The notes: a model not told the origin generated them from the letters alone. 64,000 nucleotides of DNA from Verrucomicrobiia bacterium (GCA_028687435.1 JAQUAF010000006.1:1-64000); one strand, 5' to 3'. Positions 17,580 to 26,426 are shown, numbered from the stretch's first letter. Numbers and translations: made by a program.

Positions 17580-19505
17580 ATGCAGGCGCATCCCAAAAAA
17601 TTCGATATCATCGTGGTTGGCGCAGGTCACGCCGGCATTGAGGCAGCGCTTGTTGCCGCAAGAATGAAATGTCAAGCCTTATTAATCACAATGGATCTTG
17701 ATACCATTGGCAAGATGAGTTGCAACCCTGCAATCGGAGGTCTTGCCAAAGGTCATATGGTCAGGGAACTGGATGCGCTTGGCGGCCAGATGGGACTGAC
17801 GACCGATATGACCGGCATCCAGTTTCGAATGTTGAACCGGAAAAAAGGTCCAGCTGTCTGGGCGCCCAGAACCCAATGCGACAAGAAAGCATATCAATTT
17901 GCCATGAAGGCAATTTGCGAACGCCAGTCCAATCTTCAACTTTTCCAAGCCCAGGCGGTTTCCCTGGTTGTCGATGGCGGGAAAGTGGTTGCCGTGGACA
18001 CCAGCCTTCAAGTTCGATTTCAGACTCAAACCGTAATCCTGACCACGGGAACTTTTTTGAGCGCCGTGCTTCATGTGGGATCGAACACCACCGATGGCGG
18101 ACGAGGGGGGGAACCGTCCGCCCATGGCTTGAGTGCATCCCTTCGCGATTTGGGATTTGAACTTCGCCGTTTGAAAACAGGCACCCCACCCCGGTTGAAT
18201 CAAAAGACCATTCGCTTCGATGAACTTCAACCCCAATATGGAGATACCCCTCCCCCGCCCTTTAGTTTTATTCACGAAACAAGCTATGCGTTAAACGATG
18301 CTCCTTTGCCTGATTCAACCCTTGGAGGAACAGAGTCTGCCAGGAAATTGTTCCACGTGGAACAATCGGCTGTCCCAACCGGCAACACATGGCAACCTTC
18401 CCTGCCCCAACTTCCCTGTCACTTGACCTATACCACGGATCGAACGGCAAAAGTGATTCGGGACAATCTCCATCGTTCCCCGCTCTACTCGGGGCAAATC
18501 AAGGGAACCGGTCCGCGCTATTGTCCTTCCATCGAAGACAAATACGTCAAGTTTCCCGACAAGGCCACGCATCAGATCTTTCTGGAACCGGAGGGGGGCC
18601 AAACCGAGGAAATCTATGTCAACGGCAGCTCCACCAGCCTGCCGTTTGACGTCCAGATTGAAATCATCCATTCCATCCGAGGACTGGAAGAAGCTGAGAT
18701 CATCCGACCCGGGTATGCGGTGGAATACGATTTCGCGCCCCCCACCCAGCTCCACCCCACCCTTGAAACCAAACCCATTCAAAACCTCTATTTTGCCGGT
18801 CAACTCAATGGCACCACCGGTTATGAGGAAGCCGCCGCCCAGGGTTTTGTGGCAGGATTGAATGCCGCTCTCAGGGTCCAAGAAAAACCCTCCATCACCT
18901 TCTCCCGCACCCAATCCTATCTTGGCGTGCTGATCGACGATCTGGTGACCAAAGGAACCGACGAACCCTATCGCATGTTCACCTCCCGGGCCGAGTTCCG
19001 TCTGCTCCTCCGGCAGGACAATGCCGACGAGCGGCTTACCCCCTTGGGAAAACAATGGGGACTGATCGATGACGACCGATTCCGTCGGTTTGAAAACAAA
19101 TGCCGCCGTATTGCCGAATTGACCTCTTTCCTCCAAACCCATCGTCACCAGGGTCAAACCCTTGACCAATGGCTGCGGCACCCTGAGATTCAGGTCGAAT
19201 CCCTCCTCCCCCACATCCTTCCCACCCTGGGCCCGATTCCGGACGATATCCGGGCAACGGTGGAGATGAACATCAAGTACGAAGCTTACGTCAAACGGGA
19301 TCTGCTTCATGTCGAACGGATGAAAAAACTCGACGACCAGATCATCCCGGCCCAATTCGATTATCAATCCCTGCGCGCCTTGCGACGCGAAAGCCGGGAC
19401 AAACTGCATGCCATCCGACCCCATACGATCGGCCAAGCCAGCCGCATCTCGGGTGTCACCCCTGCGGATGTCGCGGTGCTCCTTGTTGCCTTGAAGCGGG
19501 GTTGA
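17580..19505 (+). CDS. mnmG: tRNA uridine-34 5-carboxymethylaminomethyl modification enzyme MnmG (GidA)
   Basis: MnmG, with MnmE, builds the cmnm5 group on U34 of several tRNAs. FAD-binding GAGHAG lies at 14-19. The family signatures CNPAIGGLAKGH, GGRGGEPSAHGLS, LKTGTPPR and GPRYCPSIEDK are all present, as are the C-terminal helices DEPYRMFTSRAEFRL. The length of 641 exceeds the usual about 625 because of an insertion around residues 240-280, where residues 256-262 (KLFHVEQ) are encoded by a perfect parS-like palindrome. rsmG, parA and parB, which often follow mnmG, are absent here. The next about 700 bases hold repeats. Confidence 0.95.
   Translation: MQAHPKKFDIIVVGAGHAGIEAALVAARMKCQALLITMDLDTIGKMSCNPAIGGLAKGHMVRELDALGGQMGLTTDMTGIQFRMLNRKKGPAVWAPRTQCDKKAYQFAMKAICERQSNLQLFQAQAVSLVVDGGKVVAVDTSLQVRFQTQTVILTTGTFLSAVLHVGSNTTDGGRGGEPSAHGLSASLRDLGFELRRLKTGTPPRLNQKTIRFDELQPQYGDTPPPPFSFIHETSYALNDAPLPDSTLGGTESARKLFHVEQSAVPTGNTWQPSLPQLPCHLTYTTDRTAKVIRDNLHRSPLYSGQIKGTGPRYCPSIEDKYVKFPDKATHQIFLEPEGGQTEEIYVNGSSTSLPFDVQIEIIHSIRGLEEAEIIRPGYAVEYDFAPPTQLHPTLETKPIQNLYFAGQLNGTTGYEEAAAQGFVAGLNAALRVQEKPSITFSRTQSYLGVLIDDLVTKGTDEPYRMFTSRAEFRLLLRQDNADERLTPLGKQWGLIDDDRFRRFENKCRRIAELTSFLQTHRHQGQTLDQWLRHPEIQVESLLPHILPTLGPIPDDIRATVEMNIKYEAYVKRDLLHVERMKKLDDQIIPAQFDYQSLRALRRESRDKLHAIRPHTIGQASRISGVTPADVAVLLVALKRG
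18347..18366. promoter_or_regulatory. parS-like ParB-binding site inside mnmG
   Basis: A perfect 20-base palindrome contains the core TGTTCCACGTGGAACA (18349-18364), identical to the parS variant used by pseudomonads except at the last base and close to the general TGTTTCACGTGAAACA consensus. It lies about 8 kb from dnaA, as expected for origin-proximal chromosome segregation sites. Confidence 0.8.
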
Positions 19506-19523
19506 TGATGGGCAAACGCATTG

Positions 19524-19830
19524 AATTAAGCCACGCCGGAGCGCGGCAGCTTGACGCTCGATGGTCGATGCTTGATGCAAAAAGAGCGGGATACAACCGC
19601 CCAGAGCCGTTCCGCCTTCGTCTCTCATCGGACTACGGCGGGACAAGCGCTCGACGCAGAAACTCAACAAGGCGGTGCGGGAGCCCCGCCCTCCTTTGCC
19701 TTGCATAAAATGGAGGGCGGGCCGTCGCCTCGCTGACCTGTCTCGCCGTAGCACTCGTGCGAAGGCGGAAGTGGCTTTGGCCACGCAGGCGGGGCTCCCG
19801 CACCGCCATCTCTTCGCAACATTATAACAG
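19524..19830 (+). repeat. GC-rich fold-back repeat family, long copy B
   Basis: Begins AATTAAGCC and contains TTGACGCTCGATG, then two GCGGTGCGGGAGCCCC-type segments in inverse orientation (about 19670 and 19790). The right half adds GTGGCTTTGGCCACGCAGGC, shared with copies at 33713 and 59312. Confidence 0.8.
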
Positions 19831-19849
19831 GTCATCCTCCCGTCACCCG

Positions 19850-19865
19850 TGTTCCACGTGGAAAA
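19850..19865. promoter_or_regulatory. Second parS-like site
   Basis: TGTTCCACGTGGAAAA differs from the mnmG site at one position of the right arm. It is intergenic, 345 bases after mnmG. Confidence 0.65.
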
Positions 19866-20055
19866 CTCAAAACACTACCCATGGTGTATTTTTTCGAAAA
19901 ACCTCAAAACACCACAAGCTTGAAAAATGCTTTTCGCTGCTTGACATTTTTTATTTTTGCCTAAAATTTATTTCTTGACGCTCCTTCATGTTTTTTTGAT
20001 AGTTATTGTTAAGGAATTTCAATGTTGGCACGAAAGCACCATGGTGAAAGGATTT

Positions 20056-20140
20056 TTTGACAGGATTAACAGGATTGACAGGATTTTTATGCAAGACCAT
20101 ATCCGGCCGCATGGCCGAACAATCCTGTAAATTCTGTCAA
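20056..20140. repeat. Fold-back array of ACAGGATT units
   Basis: Three 9-base units (ACAGGATTA, ACAGGATTG, ACAGGATTT) are opposed by AATCCTGTAAATTCTGTCAA, with a GC-rich ATCCGGCCGCATGGCCG centre. Related fragments lie near 26911 and 60709. Confidence 0.65.
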
Positions 20141-20189
20141 GCCTATCAAAAAGTTGTCCGCCGCAGGCGGATTTAATTTATCAGCAATC

Positions 20190-20222
20190 TTAGCGCCTCA
20201 GTGCCCAAGTGCCTGTGTGCCT
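20190..20222 (+). repeat. GTGCCTCA-type tandem units before the ankyrin gene
   Basis: Units GCGCCTCA, GTGCCCAA, GTGCCTGT and GTGCCTCT follow each other every 8 bases, ending 11 bases before the ATG. The same unit type precedes the genes at 40744 and 41537. Confidence 0.6.
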
Positions 20223-20233
20223 CTCTCAAAAAA

Positions 20234-20692
20234 ATGGATCCCCTGCCTGATCTTCCGCCACTTCGGGCCTTGAAAACGCCCAAACAAGGGGCGTCTGTTT
20301 TTCAATTAAACCGGCAGATCATTCAATTGGGGATGGTTCTTGTGGTGGCGATTGCCGCTGTTGCCGTTCTTTCGATGTACCGGCAACGGGTGCAGGAAAA
20401 ATTTTTCGCCGAGGCAAAGATCGGCAATATCACCGGCATTGAAAAGGCCCTGCGCCAGGGCGCCAGGATCAACGACCAGGACAAGGAGGGGATGACCGCC
20501 CTGATGTACGCGTCCATGGAGGGCCACGTCAAAACCGTTTGTTTTCTCCTGAAAAACTCGGCTGATCCATCCTTGAAGAATCATCTGGGCATCACCGCGC
20601 TGGAACTGGCCCGGCTGCGCGATCATCCGGAGATCGCCGCCATTCTTGAAATATCCGCCGCGCCGCCGGGGGGGAATGGCAGGAGCAGGTAA
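20234..20692 (+). CDS. Membrane-anchored ankyrin-repeat protein
   Basis: The 152-residue protein has a hydrophobic helix at about residues 37-58 (LGMVLVVAIAAVAVLSMY) and then two to three ankyrin repeats: KIGNITGIEKALRQGARIN, GMTALMYASMEGHVKTVCFLL and LGITALELARLRDHPEIAAIL. Ankyrin repeats bind proteins, and the topology would place them in the cytoplasm or periplasm depending on helix direction. The ATG at 20234 is chosen over 20201 because the earlier codons are made of GTGCCTCA-type tandem units. It may be co-transcribed with the two unknown genes downstream, though 230 bases separate them. Confidence 0.75.
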   Translation: MDPLPDLPPLRALKTPKQGASVFQLNRQIIQLGMVLVVAIAAVAVLSMYRQRVQEKFFAEAKIGNITGIEKALRQGARINDQDKEGMTALMYASMEGHVKTVCFLLKNSADPSLKNHLGITALELARLRDHPEIAAILEISAAPPGGNGRSR

Positions 20693-20924
20693 GAGTCTGC
20701 CGTTGCCGTCGCATTCCCGCGAATGCGGATGGTTATGTTCAAGCCATAGGTTCCACTTGCTGTCCGCCAAGAGTATATGGTACTGGTGTCGGACCTACAG
20801 AAGCTATTGCCTGCTTGACCGCAAAGGCAAGTGCAGTCGCGAGTACGCCGACAGGATGTTATCCGAGACATTGTAAATGTAAGTGTTGGAAAAATAGATA
20901 ATTCTGACTTTCTATATTTTGCAT
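20693..20924. other. Spacer with REP fragment and possible coding remnant
   Basis: A partial REP palindrome (GCATTCCCGCGAATGCGG, near 20718) is followed by GC-rich sequence. On the minus strand this reads PVGVLATALAFAVKQAIAS and a few more residues before a stop. It resembles a gene tail, but no start or family can be given. Confidence 0.3.
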
Positions 20925-21314
20925 ATGATTGATATTGAAATTTATAAGTGTAAGAGAATTTTACAGTGTGAGGCAAAAGTCTCATCGAGTAAGGATCCGC
21001 TTGTTTTAAGAATTGCTGTATTTCAGAATGTAAAAAAGAAAAAAAAGTTTAAGTTTCATTTGACGCGTCTGGACTCTTATCGTATTCGACCGTCATTTCC
21101 TCTTGATAAAAGGGGAGCCATTACTGCTGATGAGCGTTTTTTTGTTGAGGATATTTTTCTTTGGCCTCCGAAGCAGCAAATTAGGGCATCGTCGGAGTCG
21201 GTCGCCATTAACGCTGTTATTAGGTTTGTGAAAAATCGTATTCGAAGTGGAATGCTCTCTCAATGTAATGTCAAGCGACGCCCCCCCTTGACAGGTCGTA
21301 AATCTCGGATATGA
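20925..21314 (+). CDS. Hypothetical protein, AT-rich gene
   Basis: I do not recognise this 129-residue product. It is basic, with a lysine run at about 37-41 (VKKKKKFKF), and has no signal peptide or membrane segment. The part from DERFFVEDIFLWPPK to VIRFVKNRI looks like folded protein, whereas the last 20 residues may be out of register. Base composition is clearly lower in GC than the neighbouring housekeeping genes, suggesting transfer or decay. TTG at 20919 is an alternative start. Confidence 0.4.
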   Translation: MIDIEIYKCKRILQCEAKVSSSKDPLVLRIAVFQNVKKKKKFKFHLTRLDSYRIRPSFPLDKRGAITADERFFVEDIFLWPPKQQIRASSESVAINAVIRFVKNRIRSGMLSQCNVKRRPPLTGRKSRI

Positions 21315-21335
21315 CAGAAATACGAGGTCTAAAAT

Positions 21336-21731
21336 GTGGCAACCAATAGCATGGCGCATGCCGCCTATTTTGAAAACTTGGCGCCAAGAATGGCGCACAA
21401 GCCGGCGAACGTTTTCATCGACATGAAACTTCCGGACTCGTTTGCCGCCGCGGACATTGAAGTGACATCGGGCCAGACCAGGCTGCCCGTGGGAAAAATC
21501 ATCTTTTTTGACGGGACCATCCCCCCTGGGAGGCTCAAAATTTCCATTGGCGGTCATTTGATTGACATCATGCCGGGGAGCGTTGAGGTGGACGGGAGGG
21601 AGGTTTCAAGGACGTCAAAGATCGGCGGTGCGGGAGCCCCGCCCTCCGTTTATTTTGATAAACCGATGGAGGGCGGGGCTCCCGCACCGCCTCCATCAGA
21701 ACGGAATGGTCCCAGATTGGGCAAATGTTAG
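21336..21731 (+). CDS. Hypothetical protein with a repeat-derived C-terminus
   Basis: A GTG at 21336 opens a 131-residue frame. Residues about 6-92 look like a real beta-rich domain (ANVFIDMKLPDSF, TRLPVGKIIFFDG, RLKISIGGHLIDIMPGSVEV). From about residue 95 the frame passes straight through the GC-rich hairpin at 21624-21691 and becomes GGAGAPPS...GGAPAPP, so the native C-terminus has been replaced by translated repeat. No family is recognised. It starts 21 bases after the preceding hypothetical gene. Confidence 0.45.
   Translation: MATNSMAHAAYFENLAPRMAHKPANVFIDMKLPDSFAAADIEVTSGQTRLPVGKIIFFDGTIPPGRLKISIGGHLIDIMPGSVEVDGREVSRTSKIGGAGAPPSVYFDKPMEGGAPAPPPSERNGPRLGKC
21624..21691. repeat. Perfect GC-rich hairpin, minimal copy of the fold-back family
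   Basis: Two 24-base arms, GGCGGTGCGGGAGCCCCGCC plus CTCC and its exact reverse complement, flank a 20-base AT-rich loop. This is the core module of the long copies and lies within an open frame. Confidence 0.85.
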
Positions 21732-21962
21732 CGGCGTTGGGCAGGACACCCTCGTTCCCAGGAAAGGATCTCAATTAGGTTGACGCGTATGCGCATTCGC
21801 GGGAATGACGGCAAAAGAGAACCACGCCAAACACCTGTCATTCCCATTCCCGCGAATGCGGGAATCTAGATTTGTGACACACTCTCAAGGGCAATTTTCT
21901 GTTGAAATCGGGGTGGGGGTGGCTTATGACAGGGGGTGCGGTTTGTATCCGCAACATGCCTT

Positions 21963-23276
21963 ATGTCTTCCCCTCATTCTTCCCCTCTTTCGACCGCCAA
22001 TGTTCTGGCCGTGATCATGGGCGGCGGCCAGGGCGCGCGCTTGTATCCGCTCACCAAACTCCGTTCCAAACCCGCCGTTCCCCTGGGCGCCAAATACCGT
22101 TTGGTGGACATTCCCATCAGCAACTGCATCAATTCGGACATCCGCCGCATCTACGTGCTGACCCAGTTCAACAGCGCGTCGCTGCACCGGCACATTCTTG
22201 AGACCTACCGGTTCGATCATTTTTCGCGCGGTTTCGTGGAGATCTGCGCCGCCCAGCTCACGCCGGAGGAACATTCCGGCTGGTATCAGGGCACGGCCGA
22301 CGCGGTTCGCCAGAATCTGCGCTACTTTTTCGATCATCGTCCTGACTACGTGCTGATTCTCTCCGGCGACCAGCTTTACCGAATGGATTTCCGCCGTCTC
22401 ATCCGCCAGCATGTGGGCACGTTTGCGGACATCACGGTGGCCACGGTGCCGGTGCCGCGCAGCAAAGCCTCCTCGTTGGGCATTCTGCAGACGGACGACG
22501 AAAAGCGCATCTTCCGGTTCTGCGAAAAGCCCAAGGATCCCCTGATTCTCGACAAGCTGAAAATCGCCGATCCGTTGCTTTCCAATCTGCATCTTGATCC
22601 GCGGGAGGATCATTACCTGGCTTCCATGGGCATCTACGTTTTCAGCCGCAACGCGCTGGTGGACGCCCTCAACAACGACAAGGTGGACTTTGGCAAGGAC
22701 ATCATTCCATCCGCCATCCAGACCCAGCGGGTCAATGCGTACGTGCATCAGGGGTATTGGGAGGACATCGGCACCATCGGCTCGTTTTTCGAGGCGAATC
22801 TCGACATCACCAGCACCAAGCCGAAATTCAATTTCTTCGACCGTTCCGCGCCCATCTATACGAGACCGCGTTTTCTCCCGCCTTCCCACGTCGCGGGCGG
22901 GGAATACAGCATGAGCGTCATTTCCGAGGGATGTACGATCGGCGAGAACACCCGACTCGACCGGACGGTGGTGGGGGTTCGCGGTATTGTGCAGGCGGGT
23001 TGTCATCTGCAGGAATGTGTGGTGATGGGCAACGATTTCTACGAGGACCCTTTCATGATGGCCGAAAACGAGTCGCGCAACCTTCCTCATCTGGGGATCG
23101 GGAAGGGGTGCAAGATCCGGCGGGCCATCATCGACAAGAACGCCCAGATCGGCGCCAATTGCGTGATCAGTCCCGATGGCAAGCCGTCCGAGGCGGACCA
23201 TCCGCTTTATTGCATTCGAGACGGCATTGTCGTGATTCCCAAGAACACCGTGATTCCAGACGGGACGATCATTTAG
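21963..23276 (+). CDS. glgC: Glucose-1-phosphate adenylyltransferase (ADP-glucose pyrophosphorylase)
   Basis: GlgC makes ADP-glucose from ATP and glucose 1-phosphate, the committed step of glycogen synthesis. The nucleotidyltransferase domain carries GGGQGARLYPLT, then RSKPAVPLGAKYRLVDIPISN and the sugar-site region GYWEDIGTIGSFFEAN. A left-handed beta-helix forms the last about 110 residues (CTIGENTRLDRTVVG, CKIRRAIIDKNAQIG). From the ATG at 21963 it has 437 residues, the usual size. A start at 21936 would add an atypical leader. No other glycogen genes are adjacent; it runs convergently toward dnaN. Confidence 0.93.
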   Translation: MSSPHSSPLSTANVLAVIMGGGQGARLYPLTKLRSKPAVPLGAKYRLVDIPISNCINSDIRRIYVLTQFNSASLHRHILETYRFDHFSRGFVEICAAQLTPEEHSGWYQGTADAVRQNLRYFFDHRPDYVLILSGDQLYRMDFRRLIRQHVGTFADITVATVPVPRSKASSLGILQTDDEKRIFRFCEKPKDPLILDKLKIADPLLSNLHLDPREDHYLASMGIYVFSRNALVDALNNDKVDFGKDIIPSAIQTQRVNAYVHQGYWEDIGTIGSFFEANLDITSTKPKFNFFDRSAPIYTRPRFLPPSHVAGGEYSMSVISEGCTIGENTRLDRTVVGVRGIVQAGCHLQECVVMGNDFYEDPFMMAENESRNLPHLGIGKGCKIRRAIIDKNAQIGANCVISPDGKPSEADHPLYCIRDGIVVIPKNTVIPDGTII

Positions 23277-23501
23277 CCCGACTTCGCCGATTCGCAGCAC
23301 TTTTGCCGAATATTCGGGGTTTCTCTATTCGGAACTTATTGAAAATAAAGGACTCAGTATTTTGAAAGTGCTGTAGTGGAAAAAACTTCCCAAAAACGTC
23401 CTGTAGTGAAGACTGTTCAAAATCGCCTCCTTGATAATCAAGGGGTTACGGGAATAACAAATGTTTTTTGCTCGCGAATCGGCGAAGTCGGCGAAGTCGG
23501 G
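23277..23501. repeat. Long-range inverted repeat after glgC
   Basis: The 18-base sequence after the glgC stop (CCGACTTCGCCGATTCGC, 23278-23295) returns as its reverse complement at 23474-23491, followed by a duplicated CGAAGTCGG. About 180 AT-rich bases without a gene lie between the arms. Confidence 0.6.
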
Positions 23502-23530
23502 TTAGGCTGTAGACTATTAGGCTGTTAGGC
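23501..23530 (+). repeat. 3'-polarity CTGTTAG array after glgC
   Basis: Units GGCTGTAG, ACTATTAG and GCTGTTAG follow in register. This is the stop-side orientation relative to glgC. Confidence 0.65.
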
Positions 23531-23615
23531 GGAGTTTCTCAGATTTCGGCGTTTGCCAATTATTTTCCACCAGCCTTCAATGGTCTGACACTGCAATTTA
23601 TCTTCGCGGCAACAA

Positions 23616-23638
23616 GCGGTGCAGGAGCCCCGCCCTCC
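23616..23638 (+). repeat. Single arm of the GC-rich hairpin family
   Basis: GCGGTGCAGGAGCCCCGCCC is present without its partner arm. Confidence 0.7.
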
Positions 23639-23672
23639 TTTGAACTGCGACAGATCTGTATAAGCGCTATTG

Positions 23673-23701
23673 CCTAACAGTCTAACAGTCTACAGCCTAA
23701 T
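23673..23701 (-). repeat. 3'-polarity array after dnaN
   Basis: Reading with dnaN, units of TTAGGCTG, TAGACTGT and TAGACTGT follow 18 bases past the stop. The orientation is again the stop-side one for its gene. Confidence 0.65.
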
Positions 23702-23718
23702 CAACCTGCCTCCGCGCG

Positions 23719-24819
23719 TCAGGGCGTATTGATCCGCATGGGCATGATGACGTAGAGGAACGGGGCGTTGATTTTGAAGACCCCGGGGCTCATTTCGTCG
23801 GACAATTCCAGAAAAACCTCGTCGTTCTCGAGATTTTGCATCACATCCAGCACATAATGGGGGTTGAATCCAATGCTGATATCCGCACCCTTGTAATTGA
23901 TGGCCAGCCGTTCGCGCGATTCGCCGACATCCGGCGCATGGGCGGTAATGCAAAGATTATTCTTGGTAAACTCGAACCGGACAATGGGATTCTTTTCGTT
24001 GGCCAGCAGGGATGCGCGGTGCAACGCCTGGGAGAAGACTTCCCGCTCCAAGGAGATTCTCTCCTTTGTTTCCGAGGGGATGACCTGCCGGTAGTTCGGA
24101 TAGGTGCCATCCACCAATTTGCTGTAAAGCTGGGTCCCTTCCATGTCGAAACAGACTTGGTTTTCCGTGAAGCTGATGGTGACCATACCCTTGTCCTTGA
24201 TCAGCTTCTGCACTTCGGCCACGGTCTTGCTGGGAAGCAGCAGTTCCCCCTGGGTTCCCTTGGGAAGATCCAAATCGTATTCCGACAAGGCCAGACGACG
24301 GCCGTCGGTCGCCACAGAGGTCAGCTTGTCTTCCTTGATGGTCAGAAGAATGGCGTTAAGGACAAACCGGCCGTCATCCATGGACATGGCATAGGCGGTC
24401 TTTTTCAGCGCATCGCGCAGAATTTTTTGTTCGATGGTGAAGGACTTGGCGTCAGCCAGTTTGGGAAGACGGGGAAATTCCGTTTCGGGAAGACCATGGA
24501 TTTTGAAATGGGATCCGCCGCTTTCGATGGTGGCCACGTTTTTGTCGTTCACCTCCATGCTGACTTCGCTGAAAGCCAGTTCCCGAACGATGGTAAAAAG
24601 CCTTTTGGCCGGCAGAGTGGTGGCGCCTTCTTCAAGCACCTGGGCTTCCACGGGACAACGAACGGCCAGATCCAGATCGGTGGCCATGAGAAAAACACCG
24701 TTCTTTTGCACGGTGATCAGCGCATTGGAGAGGACAGGTACGGTTGAACGCGCGCCAACCACGCTTTGCACCTGTTGCAGGCCGTCGAGGAATTTTTCTT
24801 TGTTGAAGTGGAGTTTCAT
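23719..24819 (-). CDS. dnaN: DNA polymerase III beta sliding clamp
   Basis: The 366-residue protein shows the three-fold clamp architecture: domain 1 with LSNALITVQKNGVFLMATDLDL, domain 2 with GRFVLNAILLTIKED and TDGRRLALSEYDL, and domain 3 with NPHYVLDVMQNLENDEVFLEL ending in the conserved VIMPMRI near the C-terminus. The clamp tethers polymerase to DNA and organises replication and repair partners. It follows dnaA by 263 bases on the same strand, and that gap holds DnaA-box-like sites. recF and gyrB, the common next genes, are not present; glgC converges instead. Confidence 0.97.
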   Translation of the reverse strand: MKLHFNKEKFLDGLQQVQSVVGARSTVPVLSNALITVQKNGVFLMATDLDLAVRCPVEAQVLEEGATTLPAKRLFTIVRELAFSEVSMEVNDKNVATIESGGSHFKIHGLPETEFPRLPKLADAKSFTIEQKILRDALKKTAYAMSMDDGRFVLNAILLTIKEDKLTSVATDGRRLALSEYDLDLPKGTQGELLLPSKTVAEVQKLIKDKGMVTISFTENQVCFDMEGTQLYSKLVDGTYPNYRQVIPSETKERISLEREVFSQALHRASLLANEKNPIVRFEFTKNNLCITAHAPDVGESRERLAINYKGADISIGFNPHYVLDVMQNLENDEVFLELSDEMSPGVFKINAPFLYVIMPMRINTP

Positions 24820-24896
24820 ACCGGGTTCTCGAGGTTATTGGTTGTGTCAATGCAGAGAAGAGGTGGTATATTTAAATTCGTCATCTTAATCATACC

Positions 24897-25068
24897 TGTG
24901 AATAAAGTAAACAGAATTTGCAAACTATTTGGCAACAGGATGTTGTGTCAAAGAAGGGTTGTTGAAAAGTCGGGGGTTTGTTCAGGTTGATGTCCGGGTT
25001 GTTCACAAAAACCGGGATATTGGGTTATTCACAAAAAGGGCACAGACAAACCGGACCTTTTGTTCACA
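24897..25068. promoter_or_regulatory. DnaA-box cluster between dnaA and dnaN
   Basis: TGTGAATAA (24897-24905, reverse-oriented TTATTCACA), TTGTTCACA (24999-25007), TTATTCACA (25025-25033) and TTGTTCACA (25060-25068) fit the DnaA-box consensus TTATNCACA exactly or with one change. The cluster may form part of a bipartite origin or regulate dnaN. Confidence 0.65.
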
Positions 25069-25082
25069 TCGGCTGGCGTTCA

Positions 25083-26426
25083 TCAATAGGTTAATTGTTT
25101 GGTCAGTTGATTGACGGCTTGTTTCAAGCCGGCGTCTGTTTTGAGGCGTTGTTCGATGAGGCGGCAGGCATGCAGCACAGTGCCGTGGTCCCGTCCTCCA
25201 AACGCGTCGCCAATTTCATTGAGCGAGGCCCGGGTCATGGTGCGGCAGAGGTACATGGCCACCTGCCGGGGAAAGGCAATGCTGGCCTGCCTCCGTTTGC
25301 TGGTCATGTCCGCGATGCGGATGTCGTAGTAGGATGCCACCCGCTTCTGAATGCTTTCCGTGGTGACAGCCTGTTTGCTTTCCTCGATCAAAATGTCCAG
25401 CAATTCGGTTTCCACCTCGCCAATGGACAACGGACGCCCCTTGAGCTTGGTGGTGAACCAGACCTTGGCCCAAGCGCCTTCCAGTCGGCGGATATTGGTT
25501 TTGATATGTTTGGCGAGAAAGAGCACAATTTCGTCGCTCACCGGCACCTGGCTTTTTTCCTGTTTCTTGCGCAGGATGGCGATGCGGGTTTCCTCATCGG
25601 GCGGTTGCAACTGCACGGTGAGTCCCCACTCGAACCGCCCGACCAGGCGTTGTTCCAGGTTTGCAATCTCGGTGGCCGGACGATCGCTCGACAGGACGAT
25701 TTGTTTCTGAGCTTCAAAAAGAGTGTTGAACGTGTGAAAAAACTCCTCCTGAATCTGGTCGCCGCGGCTGAGGAAATGGATGTCGTCGATCAACAGGATG
25801 TCGCAGCTCCGGTATTTTTTGCGGAAAGGAACCCAGCGCTTGTTTTGAATGGCGTCGATGAACTCGTTGACAAACCGCTCGGTGCTGACATAGGCCACCC
25901 GGGCCGATTTATTCTGGGAAAGAAGGAATTGTCCCACTGCGTGCATCAGATGGGTTTTGCCCAGGCCGGTGGCGCCATAGATGAACAGGGGATTGTAAGT
26001 GCGGCCAGGGGATTGGGCAACGGCCCAGCAACCGGCATGGGCGTATTGATTGCTGGGGCCCACGACGAAATTTTCAAAGGTGAAAGCCGGGGTGAGTTCG
26101 GAACGCAATACGGAGGCGACTGCATGACGTTGCGCCGGAGCGGGGGTTGGTGGAGGGGGCGCTTCGGACGCCGGTTCGCTGCCGCTCACAAACTCGAGGG
26201 TCAAAGGCTTGCCGGCGATGGAACTGAGGGTTTCCTTCAACAAATCGCCGTAATTATCTTCCAGCCAGTAACGATAAAGCTGGCCGCCCACCTTCAATTG
26301 CACACAATCGCCTCGGATATGGGAAATTTGAATCGGCTCAAACCAGCGCTTAAAAGTTTGGGGAGCAACAAGTTGTTGCAGCCGGGCGGAAGCCTGATTC
26401 CAAAGGTCAGTGGGCGTGAGATTCAT
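25083..26426 (-). CDS. dnaA: Chromosomal replication initiator DnaA
   Basis: From the ATG at 26426 the protein has 447 residues. Domain I (MNLTPTDLWNQASARLQQ) is followed by a short proline-rich linker (about 85-100). The AAA+ domain carries Walker A GATGLGKT (151-158), Walker B LLIDDIHFL (D214, D215) and sensor SSDRPA. Domain IV holds the helix-turn-helix signature DAFGGRDHGTVLHACRLIE. DnaA binds the origin boxes and melts DNA to start replication. A TTG six bases upstream is an alternative start. DnaA-box-like sites lie on both sides of the gene, suggesting autoregulation. Confidence 0.97.
   Translation of the reverse strand: MNLTPTDLWNQASARLQQLVAPQTFKRWFEPIQISHIRGDCVQLKVGGQLYRYWLEDNYGDLLKETLSSIAGKPLTLEFVSGSEPASEAPPPPTPAPAQRHAVASVLRSELTPAFTFENFVVGPSNQYAHAGCWAVAQSPGRTYNPLFIYGATGLGKTHLMHAVGQFLLSQNKSARVAYVSTERFVNEFIDAIQNKRWVPFRKKYRSCDILLIDDIHFLSRGDQIQEEFFHTFNTLFEAQKQIVLSSDRPATEIANLEQRLVGRFEWGLTVQLQPPDEETRIAILRKKQEKSQVPVSDEIVLFLAKHIKTNIRRLEGAWAKVWFTTKLKGRPLSIGEVETELLDILIEESKQAVTTESIQKRVASYYDIRIADMTSKRRQASIAFPRQVAMYLCRTMTRASLNEIGDAFGGRDHGTVLHACRLIEQRLKTDAGLKQAVNQLTKQLTY

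Noticed and set aside
17436-17675. 79-residue minus-strand frame before mnmG
   Set aside because: Overlaps the mnmG start and has no motif; shadow plus spacer.
21924-23300. 458-residue open frame antisense to glgC
   Set aside because: Shadow of a conserved coding region; histidine- and arginine-rich translation without motifs.
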